Position numbers and translations under genes: made by a program
From: Capsicum annuum
Taxonomy: Eukaryota; Streptophyta; Magnoliopsida; Solanales; Solanaceae
DNA length: 64,000 bases
Assembly (NCBI RefSeq): GCF_002878395.1
Contig: NW_025850773.1
Span: 140,441 to 204,440 of the forward strand
Reading direction: 5' to 3'
In this document: piece after piece, positions 58,216 to 64,000 of the stretch
Numbering within the stretch: the stretch's first letter is position 1
Layout: each line of letters opens with the position of its first letter
The notes under the pieces: generated by a model
The model's database searches: none
What the model was told of the DNA's origin: nothing
The model's input: only the letters and a program-made list of their open reading frames with translations

Positions 58216-58620
58216 GCCCCATCTTAGTGCGTTAAGAATAGCTTCCCTATTTTTTCTTGGTCCTTGTTGTTTCTTTTTTTGCTGGTTCTAGGTTATGATA
58301 ATTGTATCCTGTTTTATGAATGAAATGAACCTTCTTACTTAATATGATCTGCTTTTGCTTTATTAAATGCATAGTTGTTCTCTTGCTCTGATTTTTAATT
58401 ATTTTAGTGATAACCCCAGTGGCCATGAATTATTAAACTATTTTCACTTGATGAATTAGCTTTTTGGTGATGTCAAAAGGGGGAAGAATAGATTATAAAT
58501 TGCTTATAACTCAATGACTAACCTGTTTTATTCTGTGATCTTCTATTTTAAATCCTTTATTGAGTATGTCAGGATGGATGATATGCTGCTAAGTTTGCCA
58601 TCATCAAAAAGGGGGGAATT
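58216..58620 (+). other. Element D 3' untranslated region and polypurine tract
   Basis: Noncoding. An internal purine run, AAAAGGGGGAAGAATAG, lies at 58475-58491, and the polypurine tract CAAAAAGGGGGGAATT at 58605-58620 sits directly before the LTR. Element C has the same two-tract arrangement. Confidence 0.7.
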
Positions 58621-59520
58621 TGTTAGGGAATGTGAAGTTTTGATGATGGACATATGAATGAAATATGTTGTGCAAGTTGTTCCACACAAGTGAATAAAGA
58701 AGAGTCACAGGCAAGACTACTGATAAAATGACACTGCGTATAAATAGGAGTAGATAAGTAACATGCTCTCAACACTTATCACATCAGCTGAGTAGATGCA
58801 AAGGAAAGGATAAGTATCTAAAAGTTGAGTTGATCAAGGAGTCTTTCAAGGCTAAGAGATAGAAGAGAAGAGTCCTATTCTATCAAGGAGAGAGAGACTG
58901 CAGCAAAGAGGGAGTGAAACTAGCTAGGAGCCCTATTGAAGATAGAAGAGTACATCAACTATAGGACTCCATCAGGAGTTGGCTTAAATACAACAAATGA
59001 CATTCAAGTGTTTCACTCATGCACTGAAAAGATAGTCAACAATCAGCAAATCAGTTCTACAACTTGAAGGAGCTAGTGGAGTTACCTGGTCCTTTACTTA
59101 GAATCATAGACTTTGTGTAATAAGTTGGTCATTGAGTCATATTGAGTTGTAATCTCTAGTCTCAGTGAAGTATAAACTGAGTTAGGATTAATGTCTTTAA
59201 GTTGGGGAACTCGAAGACTTGGGAACACTTATCTTGGGAAGATTAGTGTTTTGTAGAAGTAGGAGTTAGAAGTTTTAATTCCTAGTTTACAAGAAGTCTT
59301 GTAATTGATGATTGTTAAGGCTCAAGAGTTATAGTGAAGTTGGGGTTAAATCCTGTAGAGGTACGGGTTGTGATTTTTTACACCTTTCTTGAGCCAGGTA
59401 TTTTCCACATAAAAATACTGTGTAAAATTTTACTTCTGTGAATCACGTTAGTTTACTTGTTCCACAGATAGGCAACCAGTAGAGTAGAATATTAAAATTG
59501 GTAGGGTACGCACTCTAACA
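58621..59520 (+). repeat. Element D 3' LTR
   Basis: 900 bp, TGTTAGGGAA to CTCTAACA. It matches the 5' LTR with scattered substitutions. The flank AAATA (59521-59525) is the right copy of the probable target duplication. Confidence 0.89.
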
Positions 59521-59525
59521 AAATA

Positions 59526-60320
59526 TAAGAAACTTCTACCATAATCTTCGTCCTTTATACCATTCTATCTAAGGTCATGCCCTCAATAAGTTGTCAGTGT
59601 GTCATATCCTTTCTAATCACCATTCCCTAATAGTCCGACCTACATTTAACTCTCTTCATACCCAGTATAGCCAACCTCTCACACCTTCTCATTAGAGCAT
59701 CTGGGCATCTCGTCTTCGCATAATGAAACTATCTCAGTTTCCTCCCCGTGTCTTGTCCACCATGGAAGACACTCTCACCTTGTCCTGACTAGCTCGTTCA
59801 TAATCTCATCTCTCCTAGTATATGTCCACACATCCATCTCAACCTCCCCATTTCCTCTACTTTCATCTTTTGGACATATGATTTCTTGACCAGCTGACAC
59901 TCTAACTCATATAACATAGTTGATCTAATAATTACTTTACAAAACTTATATTTAAGTCTTAGAGGCACATTCTTATCACATAAGACATTGAAAGTGAGTT
60001 TTTACTCCTCCCGCTCCAATATGATGAGTAACATCATCGTCATTCTCCTTATTTCCTTAGGTTACCGACCTAAGATACTTTGAAACTTCCGTTTTTGGCG
60101 ATGACTTGATCAGTATGATTCTCGCTTCCCTTGCTAGTGTCCCATGTAGGTAACGTCACTGAACTTACACTCAAGTACTCTATTTTAATCCTGCTTAATT
60201 TAAATTCTTTAGACTCCAAAATCTATCTCCGAACCTCCACCCTATTTTTAACTCCATCCTATATCTCGTCAACTATAGGTGCACATTTTATGTTACAAGG
60301 CAAATTAAATTAAATTGAAA
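59526..60320 (-). pseudogene. RTE-type LINE remnant (3' end of RT gene)
   Basis: The minus strand shows, in order but in changing frames, ILESKEFKLSRIKIEYL (about 60200), DDDVTHHIGAG (about 60025), MRWMCGHI (about 59840), RCPDALMRRCERLAI (about 59700) and a TLDRMV end (about 59560). This is the C-terminal order of RTE-clade non-LTR retrotransposons of nightshades. Many stops. Element D sits next to its 3' end. Confidence 0.65.
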
Positions 60321-61178
60321 GAGAACAATCAAAAGAACTGAAACTAAAATAGAAGAATTGACATTATATTCTCACCCATTTAAATATATTTGGGTGCAAA
60401 GCTTGTTGGATCTCCTTATGATGTCTGCCACATACTTCTTGACGTAGCAAAGCCGCAAAAAAAGAAAAAAAAAAAAAAATCAAATCATTTGAATAAGGAA
60501 AAGGAAGTATTTTCAAGCTGCCGCTTGAAACACTTACAAAAAACATAAAAGTATTTCAAAGAGACACCAAATATTGGTGCATTTTTTATTTTCTCGTCTT
60601 CAATTGATTAAAAATTAAAAAAAAAATTCTACAAAAATAAGTTTCTTAAAAATGAGTAGAATAACTACCTTAATAGGAGTTAGAAAAATAAATTCAATAA
60701 ATGACATTTTACAATAATTGTATCAATCCTACCTTCGAATACACCTCATCCTCACCTCACCTCGACAACTCTCATCCCTACCATCCTACTCATACCCTCA
60801 GCCATACTTCTCGTGATATTTATTTAATTAGACCATACATATATATAAATATATTAGGATAATAGCTTACGAATATAAGTAATCCACTTATTTCCTGGAA
60901 GATACTTTCTAAAAAAACATTTTTCATACTGAACACACCCATAAGGTATGTTTGTTCTCTTAAAAATTCAATATATAGAGAAGTTTCTATTTTTTAGTTT
61001 CAACTAATAGTCAAATTCTTTAGATTTCTCGACCTTTTAAATTCATCATGATTGTCTTGAATAGCTAGCGTCACCAACTCAAAATGAAATTCGTATCCTT
61101 AAATTCGATATGTTTGTTTATTTTTGTGGTATGGACTTTGATGAAATGTATTGTATTCTCTCTTCATGTGATTTTATA
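60321..61178. other. AT-rich spacer, nothing recognised
   Basis: Contains an A-rich tract at 60459-60480 and short TATA repeats near 60835-60850. No coding, repeat-family or RNA signal that I can support. Confidence 0.5.
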
Positions 61179-61427
61179 CTCCCTGTTTGTTTTTTTTACT
61201 TTACACTCTTTTTAAAAAAATATTTATTAGGAATTTATTTTATTAAATTAATCTTATTAATTATACTTTAAAAATATAAATTTAAGTAGATACACTTTAT
61301 TTAGTCATTTAATGTTGAGAATGGTATTGAAAGAACATAATAAAATCTTTATGATATCATCAAAGAGACAACTAAATTGAAATAAATATTTTTAGAAAGA
61401 GGGTCAGCAAAAACAAAACAGAGGGAG
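61179..61427. mobile_element. Stowaway-type MITE
   Basis: A 249-bp element with inverted ends CTCCCTGTTTGTTTTTTTTA and AAAACAAAACAGAGGGAG, flanked by TA at 61177-61178 and 61428-61429. TA target and CTCCCT ends are those of Stowaway (Tc1/mariner) elements. The body is AT-rich and noncoding. Confidence 0.8.
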
Positions 61428-61429
61428 TA

Positions 61430-61796
61430 TTACATATTTAATTTAACTTGAAATTTGAGAAGAACAAAAAATTATTATGGTAATAAAATCTCATGATATT
61501 CTATAGCGATAAAAATATATCATTAAGGGTAAAAATTTTAAAAATTCAAAAATTAATATAAGAAAATAATATTTTTTTTTTAGGAGTAATAGTATGGGTG
61601 GATTGAAAGTAAAACTTTGCAGGTTTATCAAACATATATATATGTATAAAATTCCATCAAATGTCTATAAATATTTAATCATAAATTAATTATAATTATA
61701 TATTAATTTAATATTGCTACAGAAACTCATAAATTATAAATAGTGAAATCGACTCATAGTGAAATGACAATAACAAAGATTTTTAGAGCTAGCTTA
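61430..61796. other. AT-rich spacer, nothing recognised
   Basis: No coding or known repeat signal. Short ATATAT runs near 61630-61645. Confidence 0.5.
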
Positions 61797-62047
61797 GGGG
61801 TCGTTTGGTGTGAGGTATGAGTAATCCCTTGAATAAGTAAATATGAGATAAAATAAAAGATCATTTTATCCTATATTTGATTGGAGAAATTAATTAATGG
61901 TGAGATAACTTATCCCATCATTTATACCATAGTGATAGAATAACTTATCCCATATACATAATGAAATAAGTTATCCTGAATAATCCTGAAATAACTAATC
62001 CTGATATTAATTATTTCGGGATAACAATTTCTCAACCAAACGACCCC
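61797..62047. mobile_element. Tourist-like (PIF/Harbinger) MITE
   Basis: A perfect 13-bp inverted terminus, GGGGTCGTTTGGT (61797-61809) and ACCAAACGACCCC (62035-62047). The body is full of ATAACTTATCCC and its inverse, GGGATAAC, as in nightshade elements of this type. The outer TTA and TAA could be part of the inverted repeat or the target, so the target duplication is unresolved. A hAT origin is less likely. Confidence 0.72.
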
Positions 62048-62494
62048 TAACCTTAAGCAATGAAGAGGTGTATTCCTTTTTCAAATTCAAAGATACGTGT
62101 GCGCCTAGGGGCACTATGACAAGGGACAAGAGATTCTTTCAATGCCATACGAAAAAAGGAGACCAATTATTTCCACAGTGCTGAGACAAAAACGAAGAAA
62201 TTCAGGAAGAAAAGAGGCCCCACCGCACAACCACCTCGATGTTCAAAACAGATGCACCAGTACATTTACACCAGCACAATGTACAGCACTATCAAAGCGT
62301 CAAGTTTTTAGTATGATTTTTTATGGATATGAGTAAGAGTGGACAAAATGACAAAAATGTTTGTATTTGGGATAGTTTCAGAAATGATCCTTTCAAGTAA
62401 TCTATTTTTTCGGTTAAACCTTTCAAGTAATCTATGAGTGACTTTGTTCTAAACAGTAACAATCATACTATATTCAATATAATTTTAATAAATG
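62048..62494. other. Spacer, nothing recognised
   Basis: A 64-codon frame at 62142-62336 has no recognisable motif and is probably chance. Confidence 0.45.
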
Positions 62495-62505
62495 AGATTT
62501 GAAAA

Positions 62506-62710
62506 TCACGGGTTCAAACCTTAAAAACAGTCTTGGAGTAACTGGTAAAATTATTGTCATATGACCAGAAAATCACGGGTTCAAGCATTGAAAACAGCAT
62601 CTGGCAAAAATGCAAGGTAAGGTTGCGTATGATCACCCTTGTGATGGGGTCCTTCTCCGGACATCGCGCATAGCGATATCTTTAGTACACCAAACTGCCC
62701 TTTTTTTTAT
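62506..62710 (+). mobile_element. SolS-type SINE with duplicated 5' segment
   Basis: An 11-bp perfect direct repeat, AGATTTGAAAA, flanks it (62495-62505 and 62711-62721). The body from 62529 has a box A-like GGAGTAACTGGTAAA, a box B-like GGTTCAAGCA (62580s), AATGCAAGGTAAGGTTGCGT, CCTTCTCCGGACATCGCGCA and CTGCCCTTTTTTTTAT, the order of the SolS family. Before the box A the first 23 bases repeat the box B segment (TCACGGGTTCAAACC). Pol III would read such an element. The changes in both boxes suggest it is inactive. Confidence 0.75.
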
Positions 62711-62721
62711 AGATTTGAAAA

Positions 62722-63035
62722 GCACAAATTATATTTTACGCAGATTTTGTCCCTATTTTAAAATGCAGATAGACTATTCTCTATATGCTCTTGGCTTAAG
62801 AAGGAATGAAAAGGAACCAATAATAAGAAGCAGTAATATTAATGAGATAATAAGATAAATGAAATGGAAAAAACAAATAAAATCTATGGATTTAAGAATA
62901 AACGAATGTAAAAGTAAAATTTATGCTCTTTAACGGAAAAAAAAGACTTTCGGCAATCTACTAATCCCCTATGCTGATACTCGATCTGCACACTTTTTTA
63001 TCAAGTGTTATATCTTCAGTAAGTTCAAGCAGCGA
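62722..63035. other. Spacer, nothing recognised
   Basis: AT-rich. No coding or repeat signal. Confidence 0.45.
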
Positions 63036-63039
63036 TGTG

Positions 63040-63370
63040 TTTTATCTTGCATAATCACCTTGCTCTATACTTCTTAGGTATATCTCTTCCACTCATCAAA
63101 TCCATCACAACTAATCTTTCACACCTCTCCATACTTCCTAGGCATACCTCTTTCACTCATCAAATCCATCACAATCAATCTCTCACAGGGCATATGCTTA
63201 TCTCCTTTGCACATATCCGAACCATCTTAACCTCTCTTTTTGTATCTTTATCCACAAAAGGACCATGCCCACCTTATCTTGAATCTCTTGAATTATTTCT
63301 AATCTTATCTCTTCTAGTGTGTCCACATTTTGATCAAAATATAATTCTAAAAATTACAGAAATAATGACT
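63040..63370 (-). pseudogene. Possible RTE LINE tail with a 64-bp tandem duplication
   Basis: The minus strand reads CERLIVMDLMSERGMPRKY and, in a second copy, KISCDGFDEWKRYT, both resembling the Arg/Cys/Glu tail of RTE-type RT. The duplicated units are 63063-63126 and 63127-63190. The remaining sequence, to 63370, contains further antisense fragments. It is weaker than the LINE at 59526-60320. Confidence 0.4.
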
Positions 63371-63586
63371 TAAGTTTGTGAAATTGAACATCTTTTATGT
63401 CCATCTAAATATTCCACAATCTTTAGTTATTAGACTTAACACTAATTGTGAAAAAAGAATTTAACATTAACTCACATTTAGATGTCTAATTTTTTTCTCG
63501 TTCAATCTATTTCTAGCGGGTGGTACAACTTTTCGTGGTGCAATTTATTTTAATTTATTTGTGCTTTTACTTTGTTTCTTTTTTTA
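63371..63586. other. AT-rich spacer, nothing recognised
   Basis: No feature that I can support. Confidence 0.45.
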
Positions 63587-63740
63587 GTTTCTCATCTAGT
63601 GTTTGGTACCCACATTGGAGTTTGATTAATCCGGATTCGCGCTGCGTGGGGTCCTATTCGGGGGAAAGTGCTCCAACAGAGTTTTCTCCATGCCCAAGGT
63701 CAAACCCTTGACCTCTGATTAAGGGTGGAGCAACCCCATT
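63587..63740 (-). mobile_element. tRNA-derived SINE, minus strand
   Basis: On the minus strand: GGGGTTGCTCCACCCTTAAT, CAGAGGTCAAGGGTTTGACC (box B), TTGGGCATGGAGAAAACTC, TCCCCCGAATAGGACCCCAC, CGCGAATCCGGATTAATC, CAATGTGGGTACCAAACACT and GATGAGAAAC. This is a widespread plant SINE order, probably a SolS subfamily or Au. The 5' end is shortened. Confidence 0.65.
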
Positions 63741-64000
63741 TAAATATTACTTAAAACATCAAACAAAAATGAATACAGAAGTTATTTCATAAATTAAATC
63801 ACTATATATGAAAAAATTAATGACAAATAGAGCTTCATACATCACAAAAATTCTCAACAATTTCATTCCTAATTTTATTACGCAATGTCTCCATACTTGT
63901 AGAACGTCTGTCTTATATTTCTGAAGGTATACCAAAAGGCTGGTCTGCTTCTTCGATCTCTGTGATGATGCCTTCGTTAGCACAATAGTTAAAGTCTTTT
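63741..64000 (-). other. AT-rich end of the window, possible coding remnant
   Basis: From the right edge the minus strand reads KDFNYCANEGIITEIEEADQ, then PFGIPSEI, a stop, and STSMETLRNKIRNEIVENF before a final stop near 63832. This could be the C-terminus of a gene or transposase outside the window. I cannot identify it. Confidence 0.2.

Larger units (their letters stand above)
22341..59520 (+). mobile_element. Element D: Ty1/copia, SIRE-like, split by insertions E and F
   Basis: A full-length copia element with two LTRs (22341-23242 and 58621-59520), primer-binding site, gag, protease, integrase, RT, RNase H, a third gene and a polypurine tract. Two gypsy elements have landed in it: E inside the integrase region and F inside RT. 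The D coding sequence picks up again on the far side of each one, at the matching codon. Subtracting the guests and their target duplications leaves about 9.35 kb. The flanks AAACA and AAATA agree at four of five bases. The same family is present as element C. Confidence 0.9.

Noticed and set aside
22341..59520. Endogenous pararetrovirus or a real envelope-bearing virus
   Set aside because: Gene order, tRNA primer site, LTRs and integrase are those of LTR retrotransposons; no movement or coat protein motifs seen.
62529..62600. Possible tRNA gene (box A and box B present)
   Set aside because: It is part of a SINE with tail, poly-T end and target duplication; no cloverleaf can be drawn.

Overview
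This window looks like repeat-rich nuclear DNA of a large-genome plant, most likely a nightshade (Solanaceae; pepper, Capsicum, is my first guess, Solanum or Nicotiana are possible). The reasons are TS-type and SolS-type SINEs, a Stowaway and a Tourist-like MITE, chromodomain-carrying Ty3/gypsy elements of Tekay/Del type, and SIRE-type Ty1/copia elements. I see no intact host gene, no tRNA or rRNA gene and no CRISPR array. Nearly every coding stretch is a broken retrotransposon gene full of stops and frameshifts.

Layout. Element A is the 3' end of a gypsy chromovirus on the + strand: its pol tail lies at 1-158 and 9536-9883 and its 3' LTR at 9884-12512. It is split by element B, a Tekay-type gypsy element on the - strand (159-9535). 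A short foreign block (12513-13011) with an antisense reading frame follows. Element C is a 5'-truncated SIRE-type copia element on the + strand (13012-19282) with integrase, RT, RNase H, an extra third gene and a 3' LTR. A spacer (19283-22340) holds an antisense copia gag, a Stowaway end and two TS SINEs arranged tail to tail.

The centre is one copia element, D (22341-59520, + strand, the same family as C), blown apart by younger insertions. E, a Tekay-type gypsy (25750-35563, + strand), sits in the integrase region and has a perfect 5-bp target duplication. F, another Tekay-type gypsy (37236-55244, - strand), sits in the RT region. F is itself split by G (43227-51648, - strand), which has LTRs of about 3.1 kb, a primer-binding site and a polypurine tract but no protein genes, so it is a LARD-like non-autonomous element. 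That makes three insertion levels: G in F in D, with E in D. Without its guests D would be about 9.35 kb.

After 59520 the LTR elements stop. The last 4.5 kb is AT-rich with small elements: an RTE-type LINE remnant, a Stowaway MITE, a Tourist-like MITE, a SolS SINE with a duplicated promoter segment, a tandem 64-bp LINE-like repeat and an antisense SINE.

The most interesting signals are these. (1) The third gene shared by C and D appears to encode a basic/nuclear-type segment, a plant-transposon-like domain and a coiled coil. (2) Each LTR family carries its own cluster of iterated inverted 'words' upstream of the likely promoter. (3) G's derivation can be traced, because it shares its 3' UTR with E. 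(4) Rearrangements recur at the primer-binding-site/LTR junction in B, E and G. All family names rest on reading motifs by eye. No database search was run.
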